DNA from: Billgrantia campisalis
Lineage (GTDB): Bacteria > Pseudomonadota > Gammaproteobacteria > Pseudomonadales > Halomonadaceae
Assembly: GCF_022341425.1 (NCBI RefSeq)
Contig: NZ_JABFUC010000010.1
Coordinates: forward strand, 1-64,000
Length of the DNA: 64,000 nucleotides
Direction: 5' to 3'
Shown: one piece after another, positions 20,751-29,253 of the stretch
Position numbering within the stretch: position 1 is the first letter of the stretch
Layout: each line of letters starts with the position of its first letter
Translations under genes and position numbers: made by a program
Notes under the pieces: generated by a model
What the model was told of the DNA's origin: nothing
Database searches by the model: none
What the model saw: only the letters and a program-made list of their open reading frames with translations

Positions 20751-21536
20751 ATGAACTACCCCGATATCGACCCGGTCGCCATCTCCCTGGGTCCCTTCCA
20801 GGTGCACTGGTACGGCCTGATGTACGTGATCGGCTTCGTCGCCGCCTGGTGGTTGGGCCGCCGGCGCGCCGCGCGCTTCGGCCTGAGCGGTGACGACGTG
20901 GGCGACCTGCTGTTCTACGCCGCCATCGGCGTGGTGGCCGGTGGCCGGCTCGGCTATGCGCTCTTCTACGGCATGGGCCAGTGGCTGGCCGACCCGCTGT
21001 GGATCCTGCGCATCTGGGACGGCGGCATGAGCTTTCACGGCGGGCTGATCGGCGTGCTGCTGGCCGCCCTCTACTTCGCCCGCAAGAAGCGTATGGCGTT
21101 CTTCACCCTCACCGACTTCATCGCCCCGCTGGTGCCGATCGGCCTGGGGGCCGGGCGCATCGGCAACTTCATCAACCGCGAACTCCCCGGGCGGGTCACC
21201 GAGCTGCCCTGGGGCATGCCGTTTCCCGGCATGGGCCCCGAGCCCCGCCACCCCACGGCGCTTTACGAGGCCTTCCTGGAGGGGTTGGTGCTGTTCGTGG
21301 TGCTGTGGTGGGTCTCGGCGAAGCCGCGGGCCCGGGGCCTGGTCTCCGGGCTCTTCCTGCTGCTCTACGGGGTCTTCCGCTTTGCGGTGGAGTTCGTGCG
21401 CCTGCCCGACGCCCATATCGGCTTCATTGCCTTCGGCTGGGTGACCATGGGCATGCTGCTGACCCTGCCGATGATCGCCTTCGGCGTGCTGCTGATCTAC
21501 TGGTCGCGCAAGCAGCCCATCGACGCCAAAATCTAG
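20751..21536 (+). CDS. lgt: Prolipoprotein diacylglyceryl transferase
   Basis: Inner-membrane enzyme that attaches diacylglycerol to the lipobox cysteine of lipoprotein precursors, the first step of lipoprotein maturation. The 261 residues contain the HGGLIG motif (after MSF) and the Lgt signature [14 protein letters not shown]. Several transmembrane helices are evident. It is the normal neighbour of thyA in gammaproteobacteria and lies 80 bases upstream of it here. Confidence 0.96.
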   Translation: MNYPDIDPVAISLGPFQVHWYGLMYVIGFVAAWWLGRRRAARFGLSGDDVGDLLFYAAIGVVAGGRLGYALFYGMGQWLADPLWILRIWDGGMSFHGGLIGVLLAALYFARKKRMAFFTLTDFIAPLVPIGLGAGRIGNFINRELPGRVTELPWGMPFPGMGPEPRHPTALYEAFLEGLVLFVVLWWVSAKPRARGLVSGLFLLLYGVFRFAVEFVRLPDAHIGFIAFGWVTMGMLLTLPMIAFGVLLIYWSRKQPIDAKI

Positions 21537-21615
21537 CCAGCAGCAGCTTCCGGATCAACAACCCTAGCGAGATCCTGTAGAATCTACCGCCCATTTCCCA
21601 GCCGCTGGAAACGCC

Positions 21616-22437
21616 GTGACCGACCAGACGCTTCCTCCCCTGGAGCAGCCCTACCTCGAACTGATGCGCCAGGTGCTCGACCATGGCGTGGAGCGCGACG
21701 ACCGCACCGGGGTGGGCACCCGCTCGCTCTTCGGCCATCAGATGCGCTTCGATCTGGGCCGCGGCTTTCCGCTGCTGACCACCAAGAAGCTGCACACCCG
21801 TTCGATCATCCACGAGCTGCTGTGGTTTTTGCGTGGCGATACCAATATCGCCTACCTCAAGGAAAACGGTGTGCGCATCTGGGACGAGTGGGCCGACGAC
21901 AACGGCGACCTGGGCCCGGTCTACGGCTATCAGTGGCGCAGCTGGCCCGACCCCCGCGGCGGCCGCGTCGACCAGATCGCCAGGCTGCTCGAGCAGATCC
22001 GCGACAATCCCCGGTCGCGCCGGCTGATCGTCTCCGCCTGGAACCCGGCGCTGGTGGACGAGATGGCCCTGCCGCCGTGCCACTGCCTGTTCCAGTTCTA
22101 CGTGGCCGAGGGCAGGCTCTCCTGCCAGCTCTACCAGCGCAGTGCCGATATCTTCCTGGGGGTGCCCTTCAATATCGCCAGCTATGCGCTGCTGACCCAG
22201 ATGATCGCCCGGGTCTCGGGGCTTGCGCCCGGCGACTTCGTGCATACCCTGGGCGATGCGCACCTCTACCTGAACCATCTGGAACAGGCCGAGGAGCAGC
22301 TCTCGCGCACGCCGCGTGAGGCGCCGCGGCTGGTGCTCGATCCCGAGGTGCGCGACCTCTTCGCGTTTCGCTTCGAGCATATCGTCATCGAGGGTTACGA
22401 CCCCCACCCCCATATCAAGGCCGAGGTGGCGGTATGA
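21616..22437 (+). CDS. thyA: Thymidylate synthase
   Basis: Methylates dUMP to dTMP with methylene-tetrahydrofolate, releasing dihydrofolate. 273 residues, slightly longer than the 264 of E. coli. The conserved features are [20 protein letters not shown] at the N-terminus, [10 protein letters not shown], and the catalytic cysteine in [10 protein letters not shown]. The GTG at 21616 is preferred over the ATG at 21664 because it retains the QPYLELM segment that matches the E. coli N-terminus. It overlaps folA by four bases, coupling it to the enzyme that recycles its dihydrofolate. Confidence 0.96.
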   Translation: MTDQTLPPLEQPYLELMRQVLDHGVERDDRTGVGTRSLFGHQMRFDLGRGFPLLTTKKLHTRSIIHELLWFLRGDTNIAYLKENGVRIWDEWADDNGDLGPVYGYQWRSWPDPRGGRVDQIARLLEQIRDNPRSRRLIVSAWNPALVDEMALPPCHCLFQFYVAEGRLSCQLYQRSADIFLGVPFNIASYALLTQMIARVSGLAPGDFVHTLGDAHLYLNHLEQAEEQLSRTPREAPRLVLDPEVRDLFAFRFEHIVIEGYDPHPHIKAEVAV

Positions 22438-22976
22438 ACGAGATTGATGGCATGAACGACGAGACCCTGGTCCCCATCGCCATGATCGCCGCCCTGTCGC
22501 GCAATCGGGTGATCGGCGTGGACAACCAACTGCCCTGGTATCTGCCGGAAGACCTCAAGTTCTTCAAGCGCATGACCCAGGCCAAGCCGCTGGTGATGGG
22601 TCGCAAGACCTTCGCGTCCATCGGCCGGCCCTTGCCCGGGCGACTCAATATCGTGGTCACCCGCGACCCCGACTTTCACCACGACGGGGTGCGGGTCTGC
22701 CACGACCTGGCCGCCGCCCTGGCCCTGGCCGACCAGCAGGCCACCATAGATGCCGCGGAGGAGATCATGGTGATGGGGGGCGGGGAGATCTACGCCCAGG
22801 CGCTGCCCTACGCCAGCCGCCTCTACCTCACCGAGGTCGATATCGAGGTACAAGGCGACGCTCGCTTTCCCGCGCTGGACGACGCCGAATGGGAAGAGGT
22901 CCAGCGCGTGCCGGGCAGCCCCGCTGAAGGTCAGCCCGCCTATGATTTCGTGGAGTATCGTCGCCGCGACGGCTAA
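22434..22976 (+). CDS. folA: Dihydrofolate reductase
   Basis: Reduces dihydrofolate to tetrahydrofolate with NADPH and is the target of trimethoprim. The 180-residue protein has the hallmarks [31 protein letters not shown], and [20 protein letters not shown]. The ATG at 22434 overlaps the thyA stop. An alternative ATG at 22452 (MNDETLVP) would remove a non-conserved tail of six residues. It closes the lgt-thyA-folA run and is followed by an expanded interspersed element. Confidence 0.96.
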   Translation: MNEIDGMNDETLVPIAMIAALSRNRVIGVDNQLPWYLPEDLKFFKRMTQAKPLVMGRKTFASIGRPLPGRLNIVVTRDPDFHHDGVRVCHDLAAALALADQQATIDAAEEIMVMGGGEIYAQALPYASRLYLTEVDIEVQGDARFPALDDAEWEEVQRVPGSPAEGQPAYDFVEYRRRDG

Positions 22977-23027
22977 TCGGTCACCGGTTGGCGAAGGGGG
23001 ACGGGCTATCGCAGTTGCGCTAAGCGA

Positions 23028-23233
23028 GGGGCGCTGGGGGGCAAGCCGAAGAGGAGGTCCTACGCCATGGGTGAGGAGCATCGCTCCGAACGGGCTGGCC
23101 ATGGATGGCCAGCACCGGTCCTGCAAGCGGAGCAGGATGCGAGAGCGCTGCAGGGCGTCGGTAGCGTACAGGGAGGTATTCACAGCGCCTCCGGAAGGCC
23201 GGCCCCGCGCGTAGGCTTGCCGACAGATCAGCC
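23028..23233 (+). repeat. Interspersed paired-hairpin element, expanded copy E
   Basis: Fills most of the 399-base gap between folA and the ProQ-like gene. The ends match the family (GGCGCTGGGG at the left, GACAGATCAGCC at the right). About 90 extra bases sit where hairpin 1 normally is. The insert contains a new perfect 7-bp hairpin GCTGGCC-ATGGAT-GGCCAGC (loop 23101-23106), plus GGAGC-ATC-GCTCC and TCCTGC-AAGCGGA-GCAGGA. The family hairpin 2 is TAC-AGGGAG-GTA (loop 23170-23175). Confidence 0.85.
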
Positions 23234-23375
23234 CCGAGTGATGGAAGCTCTCTGCAATGGTTCTGTTGCGCGGGGGGGTGAGATTTGTCAGCGCCGGGCT
23301 TCTGGGACAGACTGCTCCCATAGACGCCACGTCGGATGACGAATAAGCAAGAGAGCCTGCCTGGAGGGTTCCGGT

Positions 23376-24470
23376 TTGATCGAAGAACGTTCACACCGCC
23401 TGCTGGATGCGCTGGAGGCGCGCGCCGACGCCACCCTGAGTGAGCTGCTGGCCTGCCGCGAGCGTCTCGACGCGCTTCACGCCCGTCTCGCCGAGCTGGA
23501 GGAGGAGCGCCTGGAGCTCAAGGAGGAGAACCGCGAGCTCGACGAGCAGAATCGCGAGCTCGATGAGCACAACGCCCGGCTGCGCGAACGGCTCAAGAGC
23601 GGCGAGCCAGTCCCTGAGGTACCGGCCCATGCGCGGCGCGCCCAGGGGCTCTCCGCGCTGATCGGTCATCGCCCCCGCGAGACGCCGCCGCCGGCCGCCG
23701 CCGAACCCGGCCACGCAGCGTCTTCCTCCGAGATGGCTGTTACCGAGATGGCTGCTACCGAGGCGGCCTCTGCCGCAGCGCCCCCCGCCGCCGAGCCGAC
23801 CGTTACACCAGCGGTGGAGCCCGGCGACGGTGCAGTGCCGGCCGGGCCGCCCGACCAGCAGGGTAGCCTGCCCATCGAGCCGGCGCCCTCCGCCGAGGCG
23901 CTGCTCGCCCAGTGGTACCAGCGCTATCCCCAGGCCTTCTTCAAGGGACACACGCGACCGTTGAAGGTGGGCATTCACCTCGACCTTGCCGCCGACGAGC
24001 CCTGGCCGGAGAAGCTGGTGCGCCGCGCCCTGGCCGGCTATGTCAACCTGCCACGCTACCTCAAGGCGGTGCGCGAGGGGGCCGAGCGAATCGACCTGGC
24101 CGGCCGTCCCCAGGGGCGAGTCGACGCCCAGGCCGCCGAACACGCCCAGCGCAAGCTCGAGCGCCTGCAGGCCGTGCGCCGGCGGAACTCGCCGGCTGGC
24201 GGTCGAAAACGGCGCGGCGCCAAAAATGCCAAGCCAGGCGGCGAGGCCGTCAGCGCTGTTCAACCCGAGACGCAGCAAGGAGTGCGGCAACCTGAGGGGC
24301 GCAAGGCGGCCCCCGTGAAACGCTCGACGCCACCCGCTACGCCGGCCCGGCCCGACGCCGAAAGTGTCCCGGCTTCGCCTCCCGCCGACAGCGCCAACCC
24401 CGAGGCGCGCCTGGAGGCCAAGCTCTCGGCGCTGCTGGCCAAGCACGGCGGCGACAAGCAGCAGCGCTGA
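23376..24470 (+). CDS. ProQ/FinO-domain protein with N-terminal coiled coil
   Basis: 364 residues. Residues about 8-75 form a long charged coiled coil with repeats such as ELKEENRELDEQNRELDEHN. A Pro/Ala-rich linker covers 100-170. The ProQ/FinO RNA-binding domain covers about 172-265 (ALLAQWYQRYPQAFFKGHTR, then LALA-type helices and GYVNLPRYLKAV). A basic, disordered tail RKRRGAKNAK follows. ProQ/FinO proteins bind structured small RNAs and mRNAs in the cytoplasm. The coiled coil suggests oligomers and is not present in E. coli ProQ. The TTG start at 23376 follows GGAGGG at 23363-23368. Neither prc nor another proQ neighbour is nearby. Confidence 0.85.
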   Translation: MIEERSHRLLDALEARADATLSELLACRERLDALHARLAELEEERLELKEENRELDEQNRELDEHNARLRERLKSGEPVPEVPAHARRAQGLSALIGHRPRETPPPAAAEPGHAASSSEMAVTEMAATEAASAAAPPAAEPTVTPAVEPGDGAVPAGPPDQQGSLPIEPAPSAEALLAQWYQRYPQAFFKGHTRPLKVGIHLDLAADEPWPEKLVRRALAGYVNLPRYLKAVREGAERIDLAGRPQGRVDAQAAEHAQRKLERLQAVRRRNSPAGGRKRRGAKNAKPGGEAVSAVQPETQQGVRQPEGRKAAPVKRSTPPATPARPDAESVPASPPADSANPEARLEAKLSALLAKHGGDKQQR

Positions 24471-24889
24471 GTCGCCGCCCTTGCCCTGCATCAAACGTTG
24501 AAGCGCCCTGCACTTGCCTCCGGCTGTATCAGCGGGGCATCATGTGCGGGCTCATCGCTGCCAGGTCGCTGTTTTGACAGCCCGGTGGCTCCGGTCCGGA
24601 GGCGGGATGCGCGCCGACCGTTCGAGCAGGAGAAAGTTCCGTGGAGCAAGTGGGCCTGGAAGGAAAACAGTGTTTTTTCTTGTTGCGTTCCCGAAAATCC
24701 CGGTATAGAGTTCTACCTGCGAGCATTGGACTATAACAAGGCTTCGCTGAGGACATGTCCGACCTGGCGACCCTCCTGGGAAGGAGCCGCGCCAATTACG
24801 GCGAGACGCATGCCCGGCAAGCTACCTGCACAGAGCATTCCGTTCGTGCAGTACGATCGAAACAGTAAGCTAGTAAAGGAACTATCGCG
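24471..24889 (+). other. Long upstream region of the porin gene
   Basis: 419 bases without a supported gene. The right half is clearly less GC-rich than the coding regions. A sigma70-like promoter is predicted at 24680-24709, implying a 5' leader of about 170 bases before the porin start. Long leaders are common targets for small RNAs on porin mRNAs; no specific site is identified here. Confidence 0.5.
24680..24709 (+). promoter_or_regulatory. Predicted sigma70 promoter of the porin gene
   Basis: TTGTTG (24680-24685) and TATAGA (24704-24709) are separated by 18 bases in an AT-rich stretch upstream of a highly expressed type of gene. Prediction by eye only. Confidence 0.5.
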
Positions 24890-25876
24890 ATGAAAAAGAC
24901 ACTGTTAGCGACTGCCGTTGCCGGCGCCATGGCCTTCACCGGCACCGCCGTGCAAGCCGCCACCGTTTATGACCAGGACGGCACCCAGCTGAACATCGGC
25001 GGCCGCGTCGCCCTGGGCGTATCCAACAACGTTGATACCCTGGCCAATACCGATACCGGCTCCCAGTTCCGTAACGTTTATTCGCGCCTGAACATCAACG
25101 GCTCCAGCCAGATCGATCCGGACCTGCGCGGCTTCTTCGAAGTCGAGTGGCGCTTCAACGGTGCCGTCCGCGACACCTCTTCCGGCTTCCAGGAAGTGCG
25201 CACCAGCCTGATGGGCGTCGAGAGCCAGACTTTCGGTACCCTGATGGCGGGTAACTTCGGCGGTCTCTACAACAGCCAGGTGCTGATCCCGTTCGATGTC
25301 TACCTGGATCGCGGCTACGAGATGACCGGTCACCCGTTCAACTCCCGCGGTAACTCCGTGGCCTATCTGACGCCGAACCTGGAGGGCTTCCAGGCCTTCA
25401 TCCAGGGCAAGCACTTCAGCTCCAACGACAACATCGGTCTGGACAGCAGCAAGGTTCGCTCCCAGGGCGGCGTGACCTATGACGTGGCTGGCCTGCGTCT
25501 GGCCGCTGGCTGGGCCGAGCCGGAGCCGCTGGAAGTGACTGGCAACCTGAGCAACAAGACTCGCTACGGCGCCACCGCTCGTTACGCTTTCAACGACATG
25601 TTCAGCGGTCGCCTGGGTATCGACGCTCAGCGTGACGTGTTCGACGGCGACGGCCAGGACGTCTACGGTCTGGGCGGCACTGTCAGCCTGGGTCAGCTGG
25701 CCTTCAATGCCGACTACTACTATGTGGACACCCCGGACGGCGTCTCTAGCCGCAACGCCTTCGCCGCCGGTGCCTACTATCGCCTGAACCAGAACGTCAA
25801 CGTCTTCACCGAGTTCAACGAAGGCGACGACGATCGCAGCACCTACGTGCTGGCCGGCGCCCGCTACATGTTCTAA
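24890..25876 (+). CDS. Outer-membrane porin
   Basis: 328 residues with a clear signal peptide (MKKTLLATAVAGAMAFTGTA, cleavage after VQA at about 23). Alternating beta-strand composition follows, and the protein ends in the outer-membrane insertion signal with terminal Phe (LAGARYMF). Matches Gram-negative general porins of the 16-strand type. It uses codons such as CGT and GGT more often than its neighbours, consistent with high expression. The start ATG follows AAGGAA. A strong terminator lies 27 bases after the stop. Confidence 0.92.
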   Translation: MKKTLLATAVAGAMAFTGTAVQAATVYDQDGTQLNIGGRVALGVSNNVDTLANTDTGSQFRNVYSRLNINGSSQIDPDLRGFFEVEWRFNGAVRDTSSGFQEVRTSLMGVESQTFGTLMAGNFGGLYNSQVLIPFDVYLDRGYEMTGHPFNSRGNSVAYLTPNLEGFQAFIQGKHFSSNDNIGLDSSKVRSQGGVTYDVAGLRLAAGWAEPEPLEVTGNLSNKTRYGATARYAFNDMFSGRLGIDAQRDVFDGDGQDVYGLGGTVSLGQLAFNADYYYVDTPDGVSSRNAFAAGAYYRLNQNVNVFTEFNEGDDDRSTYVLAGARYMF

Positions 25877-25902
25877 TGAACATCTAGCCTGACGCTAGAC
25901 AG

Positions 25903-25928
25903 ACCGGCCCCTTGGGGCCGGTTTTTTG
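25903..25928 (+). terminator. Rho-independent terminator of the porin gene
   Basis: ACCGGCCCC-TT-GGGGCCGGT is a 9-bp perfect hairpin followed by a run of T residues. Confidence 0.93.
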
Positions 25929-26015
25929 GTTTTGGGGGACCGGTTGCTGACTGGCCATTTTGGATCCTCGACTGCCCTCTGGCTGCGACCTTGGGGGAAG
26001 GCGGTGGCGTTTTGC

Positions 26016-26029
26016 TTGATTCATGTCAA
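26016..26029 (+). promoter_or_regulatory. FNR/Anr box upstream of the fnr-type gene
   Basis: TTGAT-TCAT-GTCAA matches the FNR consensus TTGAT-N4-ATCAA at nine of ten positions. It lies 126 bases before the start of the FNR-family gene, suggesting autoregulation by oxygen status. Confidence 0.72.
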
Positions 26030-26154
26030 AAAATCGCTACCTTGTAGGAGCGCCCAGAATGTGCCGCACCGTCGCCCCTGCTCTCCAGCAGGCTGGCGGC
26101 TGTTTTGACTGCGTTTGTGCTTGTTCATTAGGCAACACGAGGCAAGGAGAGTCC

Positions 26155-26904
26155 ATGAAGCCTGAGTTCAGTCGGCGCCAGCCGGTCAACGAGACCCGCT
26201 GTGAGCGCTGTAGTCTGCATGCGCGCTGTCTGCCCCTGGGGCTTGACCTGAAGGCACTGGAGTCCTTCGATGCGATCATCGAGCGGCCACGACCGCTCAA
26301 GCGCGGCGAGGCCCTGGTGCGCCAGGGCGACCATTTCGAGAGCCTCTATGTGGTGCGTTCGGGCAGCCTGAAGCAGTCGGTGGCCCAGGAAGGCCAGCGC
26401 GACCAGGTGACCCACTTCTATCTTCCCGGTGAGCTGGTGGGGCTCGACGGCATCGGCGATACCGCCTGCTACGGTAGCGTGGTGGCGCTGGAGTCCGCCT
26501 TCGTCTGCGAGCTGCCTTTCAGCCGCCTGGAGGACCTCGCCGAGCGGCTGCCGGAACTGCGCGGTCAGCTCTACCGCTGCATGAGCCGTGAGCTGCGCAA
26601 CGACCAGCGCATGATGTGCCTGCTTTCGGGGCGAACCGCCGATCAGCGCCTGGCCAGCTTCGTGCTGGGGCTCTCCGAGCGCTTCCGCGCCCGGGGCTGC
26701 TCGCCCTACTGTTACCACCTCTCCATGTCTCGCTCCGATATCGGCAGCTACCTCGGCCTGGCGCTGGAGACCGTCAGCCGGGTGCTGGGCCGCTTTCAGG
26801 ATCAGAAGCTGGTCTCGGTGGAGGGGCGTGAGCTGACGATCCACGAGCACGCGGCGCTTGTTGCCCTGGCCGAGGAGGGAGTCGGGCGCCACTCTGGCAT
26901 CTGA
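26155..26904 (+). CDS. anr: FNR/Anr-family oxygen-responsive transcription regulator
   Basis: Oxygen-sensing activator of anaerobic and microaerobic genes. 249 residues. The N-terminal iron-sulfur ligands are Cys16, Cys19 and Cys25 in CERCSLHARC, with the fourth ligand Cys105 in GDTACYG. This is the full [4Fe-4S] set of FNR. A cyclic-nucleotide-type beta-roll covers about 40-150. The C-terminal winged helix has the FNR recognition helix LGLALETVSRVLGRF (E-x-x-S-R). The ATG at 26155 follows AAGGAG at 26144-26149; longer frames begin far upstream of any ribosome site. Could equally be named fnr. Confidence 0.93.
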   Translation: MKPEFSRRQPVNETRCERCSLHARCLPLGLDLKALESFDAIIERPRPLKRGEALVRQGDHFESLYVVRSGSLKQSVAQEGQRDQVTHFYLPGELVGLDGIGDTACYGSVVALESAFVCELPFSRLEDLAERLPELRGQLYRCMSRELRNDQRMMCLLSGRTADQRLASFVLGLSERFRARGCSPYCYHLSMSRSDIGSYLGLALETVSRVLGRFQDQKLVSVEGRELTIHEHAALVALAEEGVGRHSGI

Positions 26905-26929
26905 GCTTGAAGCGTTGTCCATGGCCGAG

Positions 26930-26946
26930 ACTATCGCTCCGATAGT
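26930..26946. promoter_or_regulatory. Short perfect palindrome between the FNR-type gene and the GGDEF gene
   Basis: ACTATCG-CTC-CGATAGT has 7-bp arms around a 3-base centre. It could be an operator for the following gene or a weak terminator hairpin; there is no T tract. Confidence 0.45.
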
Positions 26947-27020
26947 TGATGGCGGCCCTTTTGCTACTGGGCAGGCGGTGACATGATATGGCTTCAACTC
27001 ACTGATAACGGTGCTGGACC

Positions 27021-28991
27021 TTGCCGGACTGGTTACTCCCCACCCTGCGTTCCCGCCTGCTGTTTGGCGTTAGCCTCGGCTGGCTGGCGCTGGTGGTGGC
27101 GCTGCTGGGATACAGCCATATCACCGGGGGCGCACTGGCCAAGCGCGAAAACCTCACCCACCTGGCCTACGAGGCCGAGCTGATCGCCGATCAGCTGCAG
27201 CGTTCGGTCGAGGATCGCCAGCGGGCGCTGGCCCGCCTGCGGCCGAACCTCTCTGCCGATGATCCGGAACTGCTGGACAAGCTGCGCTCCCAGGAAGGGC
27301 TCTTGGCGCTGTTCGACCGGCTGATGGTGTTCGACGCCGAGGGCGAGCCGGTGGCGGCCTGGCCGCCCTTCGAGCACGGCGGGCCCAACGTCGCCGAGCG
27401 CGACTACTTCCGCGATGTCCGCGGCTTTCGACGCCCCCTGGTCAGCGAGCCCTACCGCGGCGGCGAGACCGGCATCGATCAGGTGATGGTGATCGAGCCG
27501 CTGCTCGACGGGCAGGGCAACTTTCAGGGGATCCTCGGCGGCAATACCAGCCTGCGCAACGGCGACGCCTTTCTCAACCTGCAGTCGCGGCGCATCGGCG
27601 ACCAGGGCCATGTGCTGCTGGCCACTGCCTCGGGACAGATCATCAGCCACCCCAACGCGAAATGGCTCATGCAGCCGGTGCCGGACGCCGAGCAGTTGCT
27701 GGAGCTGGCACGCTACGGCTGGGAGGGCACAGGCGTGGGCCATCAGCTGGACGGCGAGCCGGCGCTGATGGCCTTTCGCCAGGTCTGGCCGGCCGACTGG
27801 GTGGTGGGGGTCTTCCTGCCCCTAAGCCAGGTGCAGGCGCCCATTCAGCATTACGCCACCCAGCTGCGCAGGGTGGGCCTGGCCACGGTGGCGCTGATGC
27901 TGCCGCTGCTCTGGTGGCTGCTGGGGCTGGGGTTGGCGCCGCTGCACCGCCTGGAGCAGCAGATCATCCGGGTCGGCCGCGGCCACGCCGAGCGGCTGAC
28001 GCTGCATACTTCGATGAGCGAGCTGCGCCAAGTGGCTGACGCCTTCAATCGCCTGGAGGCCGGCCGCCGCGAGGCGCTGGCCTCGCGGGAGTCACGGGAG
28101 GCCTTCCTGCGTGCGGTGCTGGCCTCCTCGCCTGTGGGCATGTTCCTGGTCGACATGAAAGGCCGGGTCAACTACGTCAATCCCGAGCTGGAGGCCATCG
28201 CCGGCTATGATGTCGGCACTCGGCCCGACAGCGAGTGGCTGCGGCACGTGCACCGCGAGGATCGCCGCATCTTCATCGAACGCTGGCGGGCCATGCTGAG
28301 TCGCGGAGAAGAGCGGCCATTCCAGTATCGCTTCCTGCGTGACGACGGTGAGCAGCTGTGGCTGGAGGTACAGGTCAGTCAGGTGACCCTGGGCGAGACG
28401 CCGCTGGGCTTCGTCGGCATGGTACAGGACATCACCGAGCGCCAGGCGCGGGAAACCAAGCAGCGCTGGGAGGCCGACCACGACCCCCTGACCGGCTGCC
28501 TCAATCGCCGCGGCTTCGAGAATCGCCTGGAGGAGGCCTGCTCGATGCATCGCCGGGACAGCGACAAGGTGCTGTCGCTGATCATGATGGATCTGGACCA
28601 CTTCAAGCCGGTTAACGACACCGCCGGCCACGCCGCCGGCGATGAGCTGCTGCGGCGCATCGGGCACCTGCTGCAGGAGGCGGTGCGCGAGCAGGATGCC
28701 GTGGCCCGGCTCGGGGGCGATGAGTTCGCGCTGCTGCTGCCGGGTTGCCCGCTGGAGCAGGCCCAGGAGATCGCCGAGCGGGTGCGCGAGCGCATCGCGG
28801 CCATCGAGTTCCTGGCCGAGGGGCACAGCTTTCGTGTCACCGCCAGTATCGGCGTATCGCGGCTGGGCCCGGACGACCGCGACGGCGGGCCGCTGGTCAA
28901 ACGCGCCGACCGTGCCAGCTACCACGCCAAGCGTCAGGGGCGTAATCGTGTGGTGGTGCAGGATACCCTGGCCGAGACGGTACAGTCCTGA
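27021..28991 (+). CDS. Diguanylate cyclase with periplasmic Cache-like sensor, HAMP and PAS domains
   Basis: 656-residue inner-membrane signalling protein. TM1 lies at about 12-32 and a periplasmic dCache-type sensor at 40-275 (ERDYFRDVRGF, GNTSLRNGDAF). TM2 is near 285-305 and HAMP at 305-350. A PAS domain covers 360-475, ending VGMVQDITERQ, and the GGDEF domain about 482-650. The active site is canonical RLGGDEF (565-569), and the inhibitory RxxD site is at 556-559 with the normal five-residue spacing. It should make cyclic di-GMP with product feedback. No EAL domain. The TTG at 27021 is the most upstream in-frame start; no strong ribosome site is visible. Confidence 0.92.
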   Translation: MPDWLLPTLRSRLLFGVSLGWLALVVALLGYSHITGGALAKRENLTHLAYEAELIADQLQRSVEDRQRALARLRPNLSADDPELLDKLRSQEGLLALFDRLMVFDAEGEPVAAWPPFEHGGPNVAERDYFRDVRGFRRPLVSEPYRGGETGIDQVMVIEPLLDGQGNFQGILGGNTSLRNGDAFLNLQSRRIGDQGHVLLATASGQIISHPNAKWLMQPVPDAEQLLELARYGWEGTGVGHQLDGEPALMAFRQVWPADWVVGVFLPLSQVQAPIQHYATQLRRVGLATVALMLPLLWWLLGLGLAPLHRLEQQIIRVGRGHAERLTLHTSMSELRQVADAFNRLEAGRREALASRESREAFLRAVLASSPVGMFLVDMKGRVNYVNPELEAIAGYDVGTRPDSEWLRHVHREDRRIFIERWRAMLSRGEERPFQYRFLRDDGEQLWLEVQVSQVTLGETPLGFVGMVQDITERQARETKQRWEADHDPLTGCLNRRGFENRLEEACSMHRRDSDKVLSLIMMDLDHFKPVNDTAGHAAGDELLRRIGHLLQEAVREQDAVARLGGDEFALLLPGCPLEQAQEIAERVRERIAAIEFLAEGHSFRVTASIGVSRLGPDDRDGGPLVKRADRASYHAKRQGRNRVVVQDTLAETVQS

Positions 28992-29004
28992 CGGTTGGCC
29001 AGAG

Positions 29005-29081
29005 TGGCGCCCCCATCAGGATTCGAACCTGAGACCTTCCCCTTAGGAGGGGGACGCTCTATCCAGCTGAGCTATAGGGGC
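29005..29081 (-). tRNA. tRNA-Arg (anticodon CCU)
   Basis: On the minus strand the acceptor arm GCCCCTA pairs with TGGGGGC (one G-T pair). The D arm AGCTCAGCTGGATAGAGC, anticodon stem-loop CCCCCTCCTAAGGGG with CCT anticodon, and T arm TCAGGTTCGAATCCTGA are all intact. The 3' CCA is encoded in the DNA. 77 bases including CCA. It lies convergent to the diguanylate cyclase gene. Confidence 0.97.
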
Positions 29082-29253
29082 GCGACCGGGCGCATTATAG
29101 GGAAAGCGGCGGTGGAGATAAACCGCTGGCATGCTCGGTGCCAGGGCGCGACCTCGCGATATTCCTCATGAACGACTCTCCTTTGGGGCCTTGAGCCGGT
29201 ATAGTCGTGGCTTGTCATTCCATTCAGTGCTTAGCTTGTTCCGGGATTGCTAG

